From SIAQ01 sp963767835 (GTDB taxonomy: Bacteria; Planctomycetota; Planctomycetia; Gemmatales; Gemmataceae), in assembly GCA_963767835.1 (NCBI GenBank), contig CAVYFY010000002.1, positions 310,001 to 374,000 on the forward strand: a stretch of DNA of 64,000 nucleotides, given 5' to 3'. The notes under the pieces are model-generated. The model worked only from the letters and a program-made list of their open reading frames with translations. It did not search any database and was not told the origin of the DNA. The position numbers and the translations under genes were made by a program. Shown in pieces: positions 47,392 to 55,074 of the stretch (within the stretch, counting starts at the first letter, position 1; every line of letters starts with the position of its first letter).

Positions 47392-47684
47392 GCCGGCTAC
47401 TCGTCGTCAATCCCAAAGCCGAAGCCGACCTCGCGGAAGCCAAAGCATGGTACAACGGCGAACGCGACGGATTGGGCGAGGAGTTTCTGGATTGCGTTGA
47501 TGAAGCATTTGGGCAGATTCGCACGCTGCCGAACGCTTCGCGCAAGGTTTATCTCGACCTGCGCCGAAAATTGGTGCGTCGATTTCCCTATGCCGTCTTC
47601 TACCGGATCGACGACGATCAAATCACCGTCGTCGCAGTTTACCATTGCAAGCGCGACCCACGCGGCTGGCAAAAGCGTGCGTGA
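47388..47684 (+). CDS. RelE/ParE-family toxin
   Basis: 98 residues: A-E-A-D-L-A-E-A-K-A-W-Y at the N-terminus, F-P-Y-A-V-F-Y-R-I-D-D-D-Q-I-T-V-V-A-V-Y-H near the C-terminus and a basic end R-D-P-R-G-W. These are the ParE/RelE-fold hallmarks (Y/F-x-V-x-Y-R-I). ParE members poison gyrase and RelE members cut ribosomal mRNA; the lack of a clear RelE catalytic set leans to ParE. The immediately preceding antitoxin completes the module. Confidence 0.9.
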   Translation: MSRLLVVNPKAEADLAEAKAWYNGERDGLGEEFLDCVDEAFGQIRTLPNASRKVYLDLRRKLVRRFPYAVFYRIDDDQITVVAVYHCKRDPRGWQKRA

Positions 47685-47694
47685 ATGTCCGTCG

Positions 47695-48573
47695 CTATTT
47701 CTGCCGGCCCGGTTCGTCGCCGCCCGTGGCCGTATCATCCAAATCCGGCAGCGGCGGCAGGGTCGGGCACTGCTCTAGCGCTCGGCTCATTCCTTCCGAC
47801 GCTACCCGCGCTGGGGCCGGTTCCAGTTCGGCATAGCCCGTCTTGTGCAGCGGCGTCGTCATGCGCACGATGGTTGCCGGGGCATCGGTCACGCCTTTCT
47901 GGCGCAGCAGCGCTATCTCGCTGCGTGCTCGCGTATTGGCTGGCTCGAGGCTCAAGGCGGTTTGATACGCCTTCAGCGCCTCGCTCTCTTTGTGTTGCAT
48001 CTTCATCACGAAAGCAACTTCGCATTGGGCGTCGGCCTCGGACAGCACCTTCTTGAATTCTTCGACGCTCCGGCCATACGCGCCTTGCTGAGCCAATGCC
48101 ATCGCCAAACCGCTGCGGGACGACGCATTTTCCGGCTGATAACGCAGCGCCTCGGAGTAAACCTGTTCGGCAATACCCCAATGCCCGCGTCGGCAACTGA
48201 TGTCGCCCAGGCTTGTCAGCATCGTAACGTCCTGCGGATTTTGCCGTAGCAGTGTGCGATATTCCTGCTCGGCCCGTTCCAAATCGTTGTGGCGCAGATA
48301 GAAGCCGGCGAGCAATTTGGTCGCCAGCAAGGCGTCGGGGCTGCCCGGCGAGCGCATCTTTTCGTAGACGGCGATGGCTTCCCTGAATTTGCCCGCCCGC
48401 TCCAGTTCCGCAGCTTGCGCCACCGGCGTCGGCGCTTCTTGCTTGGCCGTCGCCGGTTTTGCGTTGGAGCGTTCGTCCTGCACCGCCTTGTCCGCTTGCG
48501 TGTGCAGGCAGCCCAGGTGAGGCCAAACGGCGACGAGCAGGACGCCCACGGTAAAACGCCAGGAAACGCGCAT
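47695..48573 (-). CDS. TPR lipoprotein
   Basis: 292 residues from the ATG at 48573, with GAGGAG upstream. Signal with a lipobox-like W-P-H-L-G-C ending near residue 22, so probably a lipoprotein. Five to six TPRs between residues 60 and 230 (A-I-A-V-Y-E-K-M, A-E-Q-E-Y-R-T-L-L, A-E-Q-V-Y-S-E-A-L-R-Y-Q-P, A-L-K-A-Y-Q-T-A-L-S-L-E-P). A Pro/acid-rich C-terminal tail. A general interaction scaffold; partner unknown. Confidence 0.8.
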   Translation of the reverse strand: MRVSWRFTVGVLLVAVWPHLGCLHTQADKAVQDERSNAKPATAKQEAPTPVAQAAELERAGKFREAIAVYEKMRSPGSPDALLATKLLAGFYLRHNDLERAEQEYRTLLRQNPQDVTMLTSLGDISCRRGHWGIAEQVYSEALRYQPENASSRSGLAMALAQQGAYGRSVEEFKKVLSEADAQCEVAFVMKMQHKESEALKAYQTALSLEPANTRARSEIALLRQKGVTDAPATIVRMTTPLHKTGYAELEPAPARVASEGMSRALEQCPTLPPLPDLDDTATGGDEPGRQK

Positions 48574-48720
48574 AACTCGCTCCTCATCCCCATTGCGGAG
48601 CCAACAGTCCAGTGCGAAGCGCAACTACCACCCCCGGCCGCGCGCTCCACGGCGGTCGAAATATTTCGACGAGAGAACGGGCTTATAACGCGATTGCGGA
48701 AAAAGGAAAGGCCAATTAAT

Positions 48721-48864
48721 AGCCCTCAGCCCTCAGCCGTCAGCTTTCAGCCAAGGCAACCCAACCGATTTTGCATTGCAGAGCCAGCGATAGTGCCTGG
48801 CATCGCTCACGCTTGTGCACCAATTGGTTTGGCTGAAAGCTGGTAGCTGAGAGCTGAAAGCTGT
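48721..48864. repeat. Imperfect inverted repeat, CAGCTTTCAGCC family
   Basis: Arms at 48721-48756 and 48829-48864, built from AGCCCTCAG/GCTGAAAGCT-like units, with a 72-base loop. It fills the gap downstream of the nucleosidase gene (stop at 48877), which reads toward it, and upstream of the TPR lipoprotein gene. Confidence 0.75.
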
Positions 48865-48876
48865 TCTGAAAGCTCT

Positions 48877-49647
48877 TCAATCCCGTGGCAGTGTCAATGT
48901 AAGCAGTTCACCGATGCACAGGCCCAACTGTCGGGAAGCGTGCCGGGTATCGCACGCTAAACGAAGCAATTCGGGCAACATGGCCGGTCGGCGCGCCAGT
49001 GCCTTGAGCGCGCGCCACGGCGACGCCGACCCGCCCGACAGCAGCGTTGTCAACGCCGGCGAAAGCGGCGTATCAACCTCATCCGAAATGGCGCACACGC
49101 AAGCGAACGGCAAGCCGGCTTTGGTGCATCGCTCGGCGAAGACGGCGGACTCCATCTCGACCGCGACCGCTTGATGCAATTCTCCAAGCCGGCGTTTGGT
49201 TTGTTCCGAAGCGGCCATCTGCTTGACGCTGACAAGCCGGCCGCGCTGAATCGGCGGGGTCCAATCGCCTTGCAGTGGTTCCGCGGGCCAGGTCGTGCGC
49301 CAGCGGTTGTCCGCCTCGTCTACGATCTCGTCGGCCAGCACGACGTCGCCGATGTGCAGCGATTCGGTCAAAGCCCCCGCGAAACCAGCGAAAATGAGCA
49401 AACTCGGCTCATAGGGGACAGAACCGAGCTTGGGAGATGTGAGCAGCCAGTCGAGCACGCTGCCCACGTTGGCCGCGCCGACGCCGGTCTCGACGACGAG
49501 GACGCTCAGCCAGGCGGGTCCGCAAAAGCGCGCCCAGCACGGCGCGCCGCCAAATGCCTGATTGGGCCGAAATTCTCGGCAGAACGGTCCGCGCTCGCGC
49601 TCCAGGGCGAAAAGAATGCACGGATCGTCGATACGGAGCGTTTGCAC
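48877..49647 (-). CDS. Purine/nucleoside phosphorylase-nucleosidase superfamily protein
   Basis: 256 residues. PNP/MTAN fold markers: V-V-E-T-G-V-G-A-A-N-V near residue 52, F-A-G-F-A-G-A-L, G-D-V-V-L-A, and V-A-V-E-M-E-S-A-V-F-A-E with the ribose-binding Glu-Met-Glu. The usual catalytic Asp region reads C-A-I-S-D-E-V-D. Substrate could be methylthioadenosine/adenosylhomocysteine or a related nucleoside. The N-terminal Cys-rich stretch is unusual. No partner genes nearby. Confidence 0.82.
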   Translation of the reverse strand: MQTLRIDDPCILFALERERGPFCREFRPNQAFGGAPCWARFCGPAWLSVLVVETGVGAANVGSVLDWLLTSPKLGSVPYEPSLLIFAGFAGALTESLHIGDVVLADEIVDEADNRWRTTWPAEPLQGDWTPPIQRGRLVSVKQMAASEQTKRRLGELHQAVAVEMESAVFAERCTKAGLPFACVCAISDEVDTPLSPALTTLLSGGSASPWRALKALARRPAMLPELLRLACDTRHASRQLGLCIGELLTLTLPRD

Positions 49648-49704
49648 GCGCTAACCTCGTGGACAGACGCCGACCCCGCTGCAAGCGGCGGGCTAAGCAA
49701 TGGT

Positions 49705-49820
49705 TGAGGAATAATTTCCGGATCTCGTAGTGCGGGCTTCAGCCCGTTTCTGCCGAAGACGGGCTGAAGCCCGCACTACGGAACAACGATATCGGGAAGT
49801 TATTATTGGAGCGACACTAA
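49705..49820. repeat. Composite palindrome A (outer AACTTCCCGA-type arms, inner CGTAGTGCGGG hairpin)
   Basis: Inner hairpin: perfect 22-bp arms 49726-49747 and 49759-49780, 11-base loop. Around it lie the degenerate left outer arm (near 49706-49722) and the right outer arm GGGAAGTTATTATTGGAGCG (49794-49813), ending at ACTAAG. It belongs to the same outer-arm family as the next element and the one at 63 kb. Confidence 0.85.
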
Positions 49821-49996
49821 GTGACGTTCGGAAAATAACTTCCCGAATCATCGGTCTGTCGTAGGGTGGGTCGAGCGTACTCGCGAGGCCCACCATGCCT
49901 TGCAAGCGCGCGGTGGGCCTCGCGAGTACGCTCGACCCACCCTAGAAAAATCGAAGGCCACCAAATAGGGAAGTCATTATTGGAGCGACACTTAGC
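49817..49996. repeat. Composite palindrome B (same outer arms, inner TAGGGTGGGTCGAGC hairpin)
   Basis: Inner hairpin: perfect 33-bp arms 49862-49894 and 49912-49944, 17-base loop. Outer arms: left 49817-49844 (CTAAGTGACG...AACTTCCCGA), right 49967-49995 (GGGAAGTCATTATTGG...ACTTAG). Its left outer arm and the right outer arm of composite A share the sequence ACACTAAGTG, so the two elements stand head to head. Confidence 0.9.
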
Positions 49997-50186
49997 CGGT
50001 CATTGATCTATTTTCATATCCCGATCGGCGTGTAAAGCAAAATGAACAACTTTTCGAGCGGCAATCGCTTGCTTCAATTTTGTGACCTATGCTTGGGTTG
50101 AGATGGTCGCCGGACAGTATCTCAAAGTGAACATTTGACGGAATGCGACACGAAAACTGCCGCACGCAACCGGGTGGATGCGATCG

Positions 50187-51128
50187 ATGAACGCGCTCGA
50201 ACAACCTGCCGCGCCGACCCAACCGGGCCGACTTTTCGGTCTCGCGCTTGGCATGGCCGCGGCGTTATTCGCGGCGCTCATCGCATCGCATTGGGGCACG
50301 CTCGCTCACATGGCGGACCGCTGGGCGCATGATCCACAATATTCGCATTGCTTCGTAGTGCCGCTGTTCGCGCTGTTCGTCTTGTGGTCGCGGCGCGAGA
50401 TGCTTCATCGGATAGCGTGGCAACCATCGTGGCTTGGATTGCCGTTGATGGCGTTTGGCGTGGTTGCGCGGATCATCGCCGTGGAATTGGACATCGAGCC
50501 GCTCGACAGTCTGTCGCTCGTGCCGACCGGCTTCGGCATGGTCTTGCTGGTAGGCGGTTGGTCGGTATTGACCTGGTCCTGGCCGGCGCTGGCGTTTCTG
50601 GCGTTCATGATGCCGCTGCCTTTCTCAATGGAGATGGCCCTGGCCTATCCGTTGCGGCGCTTGGCCACCGAAATGAGCACCTATGTTTTGCAAACGCTCG
50701 GCTGCCCGGCGCTGGCGGAAGGCAACATCATCTTCATCGACGACATTCAGTTGGGCGTCGCCGAGGCGTGCAGCGGGCTGGGCATGCTGATGACCTTCTT
50801 CGCCCTGGCGACGGCAATGGCCCTGATCGTCAACGCCTCGTTACTCAATCGCCTGGTGCTGGTCGCCAGCGCGGTGCCGATCGCGATCCTCGCCAATGTG
50901 GTCCGTATCAGCGCGACTGGCGTGGCGTATCACCTCGCGGGCAAGGAAAGCGAAATGGCGAAAATGATCTATCACGATTTGGCCGGCTGGCTGATGATGC
51001 CGCTGGCCCTGGGAATGCTGTGGCTGGAGCTGAAATTTCTGGCGAACCTGTGGACCGATGCGCCGGCGGCGGCGCCTTTGGCGATGAGCAGACAGCAGGC
51101 AGGCAGCAGACAGCCCGCTGCGGTCTGA
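50187..51128 (+). CDS. Exosortase (XrtA-like superfamily transpeptidase)
   Basis: 313 residues; the ATG at 50187 is favoured over the one at 50178. Eight or so transmembrane helices. The catalytic triad is in place: C195 in E-A-C-S-G-L-G-M, R240 in N-V-V-R-I-S, and H263 in I-Y-H-D-L-A-G-W. Exosortases sort PEP-CTERM-type proteins through the exopolysaccharide-secreting envelope. No PEP-CTERM substrate occurs in this window, as is usual since substrates are scattered. The last ten residues (S-R-Q-Q-A-G-S-R-Q-P) are read from a repeat element and may not be native. It opens the exopolysaccharide operon. Confidence 0.93.
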   Translation: MNALEQPAAPTQPGRLFGLALGMAAALFAALIASHWGTLAHMADRWAHDPQYSHCFVVPLFALFVLWSRREMLHRIAWQPSWLGLPLMAFGVVARIIAVELDIEPLDSLSLVPTGFGMVLLVGGWSVLTWSWPALAFLAFMMPLPFSMEMALAYPLRRLATEMSTYVLQTLGCPALAEGNIIFIDDIQLGVAEACSGLGMLMTFFALATAMALIVNASLLNRLVLVASAVPIAILANVVRISATGVAYHLAGKESEMAKMIYHDLAGWLMMPLALGMLWLELKFLANLWTDAPAAAPLAMSRQQAGSRQPAAV

Positions 51129-51177
51129 ACGCATCGCAAGGCTCGTGTGTGGCGACCGGCTGCCTGCCGGCTGCCCA
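51086..51177. repeat. Imperfect inverted repeat over the exosortase stop
   Basis: Arms near 51086-51115 and 51157-51177 made of GCAGGCAGGCAG and CTGCCTGCCGGCTGCC units. It contains the end of the exosortase gene including its stop and lies just before the ribosome site of the chain-length gene. Confidence 0.65.
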
Positions 51178-51199
51178 CCCTTATTTGGAGATTGCTGCG

Positions 51200-52837
51200 A
51201 TGAAACCGGTGGATAAGACTCCCGCGGTCAACAAGACGATGCACAGTTTGAGCCTCGCGGACATCCAGATGCTGCAAACGTCCTTGATGAACCTGTCTCT
51301 TCCGCAAATCGAGAACGGCCCGGGCGCTCGACCGGCGCTGACGGCCACGCCGACGATGACGGGGCTCTGGCACGCACTGTTGCGGCGTTGGCCGCTGGCG
51401 CTCGGCGTCGCGTTCGGGGCCACCGCGCTGGCGGTGCTGGCGGTCTTCTTCATCATGCCGCCGCTTTATCATACGAGCATTCGCATTCGCGTCGCCAAGC
51501 AAGGCGGGCCCGAGGATGTCACGTTCGCCATCTTCACGGCCAACATGGAAGCGCTGGTCAAGAGCCCGCTGGTTTTGAGCGCCGCCCTCAACGATAAGAC
51601 CCCCGATGGCCGCGACATTAAGGACCTCGAGATCGTGCGCCGGCAAGGCCTGGGGGCGATCGAATGGCTCGAAAGGGAATTGAAGACCGATTACAAGCTC
51701 GGTCCGGAAGTTCTGCGCGTCACGCTTCCCTCCGATGAGCCGCAGGACGCCGCCGATCTGCTCAACGCCATCGCCAAGGCGTTTTTCAATGAATACGCCC
51801 AGATGGAATCCGCCAAGAAGCAACAGCGGCTGGCGGAACTGCGCACCAAGAAGGAGCACATCGAGGAAGAATTGCGCAGCCTCCGCAACACCCTGGCCAA
51901 GATTCTCGAACGCATGGACATCAAGGACGCTCAGCAAGCCGCCATGCAAGTGCAGCAGTGGCAGATCAAGATCGCCGCTGCCGAGGCCGACAAGCGCGCC
52001 AACGACAGCGAGATCAATCGGACGCTGAGCGACATGGAGACATTCAAGGCCCGACTGAAGAATCTCGACAAACAGGCGGCGCCCGAGGTCGTCCTGGCGG
52101 ACTTCTACATCCGTGACGCAAGCATCCAGGCGTTCGACAAGCGCCTCGCCGAACTCAATGCGGATATTGCCGAGTGTTATCGCAAGTACAACGAGCCATT
52201 CGCCACGCAGGAGGCGGCCCCCTTGCGGCGCGACAAGATTGCGACGCAGACCAAGAGGGAGGAACGCGAGAGTGAATTGAAGCCGAAGATCGAGAAGAGT
52301 TGGCGCAAGCAAGTTCGTGACGAGTGGGAGAATCAACTTGCCATCGGCGAGGACAAGCTGAAAGGATTCGGCCGGCGCCGCGACAGCCTGCAGCAGGAAA
52401 TTCAGGAGCTGGAGCAGAAAGCGAAAACCGCCGGGTCGGGGTTGCGGCCACCGCAGATCGTGGCGACGGAAGAGAAGATCGAGTTAGCCAAGAAGTCGCT
52501 GGAATCGACTTCCCAGAAAATCAATGAAGTGGAACTGGAAGTGCCCGGCTCGCGGATCGTGCCGTTGCAGACCGCGGCGGTGCCGTTGGAAAAAGATCGC
52601 ACTCGGCAGACCAAGATCGCCGGCGCTGGCGGGCTGGCCGTGTTTTTCTTCGCCCTGTTCGGCGTGGCTTTTCTCGAATTCCGTTCGCGCAAGATCGGCC
52701 TGGCGGAAGAAGTGGACGGCCTGGGCTTGAAGCTGCTCGGCACCATGCCCGCCATGCCGGGCGCAAGACCGATGCTGCCGCCACCGAAAAATGGCAGGCC
52801 CGGCTCAACGAATCGGTGGACGCCATCCGCACGGTGA
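51200..52837 (+). CDS. Wzc/GumC-type chain-length regulator, transmembrane part (frameshifted fusion)
   Basis: ATG at 51200 with GGAG twelve bases upstream; the very long open frame before it is an exosortase shadow. First TM helix at about residues 62-84, a long periplasmic coiled coil (about 190-460; the A-E-L-R-T-K-K-E-H-I-E-E-E-L-R region), and a second TM helix at 470-495. A missing G near 52760 (expected M-P-G-R-K-T-D-A-A-A-T-E-K-W) throws the end out of frame. Past the shift the kinase domain follows directly, so this is one Wzc-like protein of about 745 residues that sets polymer length. Confidence 0.8.
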   Translation: MKPVDKTPAVNKTMHSLSLADIQMLQTSLMNLSLPQIENGPGARPALTATPTMTGLWHALLRRWPLALGVAFGATALAVLAVFFIMPPLYHTSIRIRVAKQGGPEDVTFAIFTANMEALVKSPLVLSAALNDKTPDGRDIKDLEIVRRQGLGAIEWLERELKTDYKLGPEVLRVTLPSDEPQDAADLLNAIAKAFFNEYAQMESAKKQQRLAELRTKKEHIEEELRSLRNTLAKILERMDIKDAQQAAMQVQQWQIKIAAAEADKRANDSEINRTLSDMETFKARLKNLDKQAAPEVVLADFYIRDASIQAFDKRLAELNADIAECYRKYNEPFATQEAAPLRRDKIATQTKREERESELKPKIEKSWRKQVRDEWENQLAIGEDKLKGFGRRRDSLQQEIQELEQKAKTAGSGLRPPQIVATEEKIELAKKSLESTSQKINEVELEVPGSRIVPLQTAAVPLEKDRTRQTKIAGAGGLAVFFFALFGVAFLEFRSRKIGLAEEVDGLGLKLLGTMPAMPGARPMLPPPKNGRPGSTNRWTPSAR

Positions 52838-53436
52838 TTCTCCATCAGGCGCGCACCGAATCGCTACATGTCTTGATGGTTGCCAGTGCTCAGAGCGGCG
52901 AAGGCAAGACCACACTGGCGACACAGCTGGCGGGGAGCCTGGCCCGCGCCTGGAAGCGCACCCTGGTCATCGACGCCGACTTGCGCCATCCGGGCACCCA
53001 CGTGCTCTTTGACACCCCGCAGGAGCCCGGCTTGGCCGAGGTGTTGCGCGGCGAAGTCGAACCTGCCGACGCTGTTCGCGCCACGTCCTTCGCCCGGCTC
53101 TGGCTTCTGCCTGCGGGCAACGGCGACGCCCACGCGATCCAGGCTCTGGCTCAGGACAATGTCCGCACCATCTTCGATCACTTCAAGCAGCAGTACGATT
53201 TCATCATCATCGACACGCCGCCGGTGCTGCCGGTCACCGACGCGCTTTTGATCGGACAGCACGTGGACGGCCTGGTGTATGCGGTCCTGAGCGACGTGAG
53301 CCGGGCCCGCGCGATCCACGCCGCCCAGCAAAAGCTGGCCCCGCTTGGCGTGCGCACGCTCGGCGCCGTCGTTCTCGGCGCCGAGGCGGAATTCGACGAG
53401 AAGAGCTACGGCTACGGCATGGGCCAGGCGAAGTGA
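52761..53436 (+). CDS. Tyrosine kinase (CpsD/Wzc) domain of the same protein
   Basis: BY-kinase domain of about 215 residues: Walker A A-S-A-Q-S-G-E-G-K-T-T, Walker A' V-I-D-A-D-L-R-H-P, Walker B I-I-I-D-T-P-P-V-L. A short C-terminal tail holds two tyrosines (S-Y-G-Y-G) for autophosphorylation, fewer than the usual cluster. An ATG at 52816 exists but lies inside the domain, without a ribosome site. Phosphorylation of the tail regulates polymer length and export. Confidence 0.85.
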
Positions 53437-53444
53437 ACAGAGTG

Positions 53445-53508
53445 TCCGTGGTCCCTGGTCCGTGGCCTAGAAAATTGCAACGGACCACGGGCCCCGGACC
53501 CCTGACGA
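53445..53508. repeat. Imperfect inverted repeat (GGTCCGTGG arms)
   Basis: Arms near 53445-53466 and 53481-53505 made of CCGTGGTCC-type repeats, in the whole gap between the kinase and EpsI-like genes. It ends seven bases before the EpsI start codon and may influence its translation. Confidence 0.65.
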
Positions 53509-53515
53509 GGTGTCA

Positions 53516-54148
53516 ATGTCCCGCCGAAATCTCGCATTTCTGGCCGCGCTCGCGATGCAATTGGCGTCCGGGGTGCTCTATCACCTATTGGCGAAGGAAT
53601 CCGATCAGTTCGACCCTGCTGCCGAGCGCGTCGCACGGGTGCCGATGGCTTTCGGCGCGTGGCGCGGGCATGACGAGGCCGTGGATCGCGAGTCATTCGA
53701 GCAAGCGGGGGCCAAGGGCTACTGGATGCGGTCTTACCTGAATCCGCGCACCGGCGAATCGATTCTCGTGATCCTGATGTGCGGGCGCGCGGGCAAAATG
53801 GCCGTGCACACGCCGGAGGTCTGCTATCGCGGCGCGGGCTATGAGTTGCACGATCAGCCGGCGGCGTGCAAGATCAAGAGCGACGCTTCGTTCTGGACGG
53901 CGCAGTTCACGAAGAAGGCCGCGACGCCCATGCATTTACGATTGTACTGGGCCTGGAATGCGCATGGATCGTGGGAAGCGTCGTCCTCGCCGCGCTGGCA
54001 ATTCCGCGGGGCGCCGTTTTTGTACAAGCTGTACGTCTCGCGTGAAATCGGCCGGCAGGCCGGCAACGCGCCGGGCGCCGATGTGACGGCGCAGTTCATG
54101 CGCGAGTTCCTGCCAGTGCTGGATCAAACCCTGTTTCCGAAGTCGTAA
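53516..54148 (+). CDS. EpsI-like exosortase-associated protein (DUF3485)
   Basis: 210 residues from the ATG at 53516, with GAGG seven bases upstream. An N-terminal hydrophobic anchor (F-L-A-A-L-A-M-Q-L-A-S-G-V-L-Y) and the family core H-T-P-E-V-C-Y-R-G-A-G-Y, with the conserved Cys and a later D-V-T-A-Q. EpsI proteins occur only with exosortases and are often fused to them; they probably help the sorting or polymer step in the outer envelope. Confidence 0.85.
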   Translation: MSRRNLAFLAALAMQLASGVLYHLLAKESDQFDPAAERVARVPMAFGAWRGHDEAVDRESFEQAGAKGYWMRSYLNPRTGESILVILMCGRAGKMAVHTPEVCYRGAGYELHDQPAACKIKSDASFWTAQFTKKAATPMHLRLYWAWNAHGSWEASSSPRWQFRGAPFLYKLYVSREIGRQAGNAPGADVTAQFMREFLPVLDQTLFPKS

Positions 54149-54195
54149 CGTCGGTCAAGCCGCGATGCACGGAATTCGCGGGATGGGGAAGGCCA

Positions 54196-54996
54196 ATGTC
54201 GATGCTGGTCATCACCGATACGATGCTGCCGCCAGGTCGGGTCGAGGCGGCGCCGACATGCGCGCCTGCGTGCCACTGGTACGAGCACGTCAAGGTTGTA
54301 TTCGAGTTTGTTGCCGCCTTGCTGCTCTTGACACTGACCGCGCCGCTGATCTTGATCGCCATGATCCTTATCCGCGTGACCTCGGCGGGACCCGTGGTTT
54401 ACACGCAGACCCGCCTGGGCCGCCGTGGCAATCCGTTCACGATCTACAAGCTGCGAACCATGACGCACAACGCCGAGAGCCTGACCGGGGCGAAATGGTG
54501 CATGCCCGGCGATACGCGCGTGACGACGGTGGGGCGCTGGCTGCGGAAATCGCACATCGACGAATTGCCCCAGCTTTGGAACGTCCTGCGCGGCGACATG
54601 AGCTTGGTCGGGCCACGTCCGGAGCGCCCGGAATTTCTGCCCATGCTCGACCAAGCGATCCCACTTTACCGCCAGCGCTTGAATGTGCGGCCCGGCGTCA
54701 CCGGGTTGGCCCAAGTGCAGCTGCCGCCCGACTCCGACCTTGAGAGCGTGCGCATCAAGCTCGCCTATGATTTGTTCTACGTCCGCCATCCTGGCCTGCT
54801 TTTCGACGCGAAACTCTACCTGGCGACGCTCGGCAAACTGGTCGGCCTGTCCGAAGACACCATCCGCAAGCTGTGCCGACTCTCGCCGCGCGATGTGGCG
54901 GAGCGCGAATATCTGGAATTGTTGACGCCGATGACAAACCTGAATGGAGAAATACGGAGCTTAGCCACGGATGAAACACGGATCAAATACGGATAA
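54196..54996 (+). CDS. Initiating sugar transferase (bacterial sugar-transferase family)
   Basis: 266 residues. One N-terminal TM helix (V-F-E-F-V-A-A-L-L-L-L-T-L-T-A-P-L-I-L-I-A), then the PNPT-like catalytic domain: V-Y-T-Q-T-R-L-G-R-R-G-N-P-F, K-L-R-T-M, S-H-I-D-E-L-P-Q-L-W-N-V-L-R-G-D-M-S-L-V-G-P-R-P. Transfers the first hexose-1-phosphate to undecaprenyl phosphate. The WcaJ/ExoY soluble loop domain is absent, so it is a short member. The last twelve residues (S-L-A-T-D-E-T-R-I-K-Y-G) come from the repeat at 54961. Confidence 0.92.
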   Translation: MSMLVITDTMLPPGRVEAAPTCAPACHWYEHVKVVFEFVAALLLLTLTAPLILIAMILIRVTSAGPVVYTQTRLGRRGNPFTIYKLRTMTHNAESLTGAKWCMPGDTRVTTVGRWLRKSHIDELPQLWNVLRGDMSLVGPRPERPEFLPMLDQAIPLYRQRLNVRPGVTGLAQVQLPPDSDLESVRIKLAYDLFYVRHPGLLFDAKLYLATLGKLVGLSEDTIRKLCRLSPRDVAEREYLELLTPMTNLNGEIRSLATDETRIKYG

Positions 54997-55058
54997 GAGA
55001 CATGGCAATCGCAAACAGATTCCCATCCGTGTTTCATCTGTGTTTCATCCGTGGCTAA
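54961..55058. repeat. Long inverted repeat, TTAGCCACGGATGAAACACGG family, inside the operon
   Basis: Same family as 43199-43304. Arms 54961-54995 and 55025-55058. The left arm encodes the end of the sugar transferase including its stop; the right arm ends 16 bases before the ATG of the O-antigen ligase. Confidence 0.9.
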
Positions 55059-55074
55059 ATCTCGGATTTTCACT

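Noticed and set aside
49862..49944. Structured RNA or riboswitch at the perfect hairpin
   Set aside because: A long perfect palindrome with a recurrent sequence at 63 kb points to a repeat element; no aptamer-like conserved loops are seen.
50348..51199. Upstream part of the 829-codon frame before the chain-length gene
   Set aside because: Out-of-frame reading of the exosortase; the real start is 51200 with a ribosome site.
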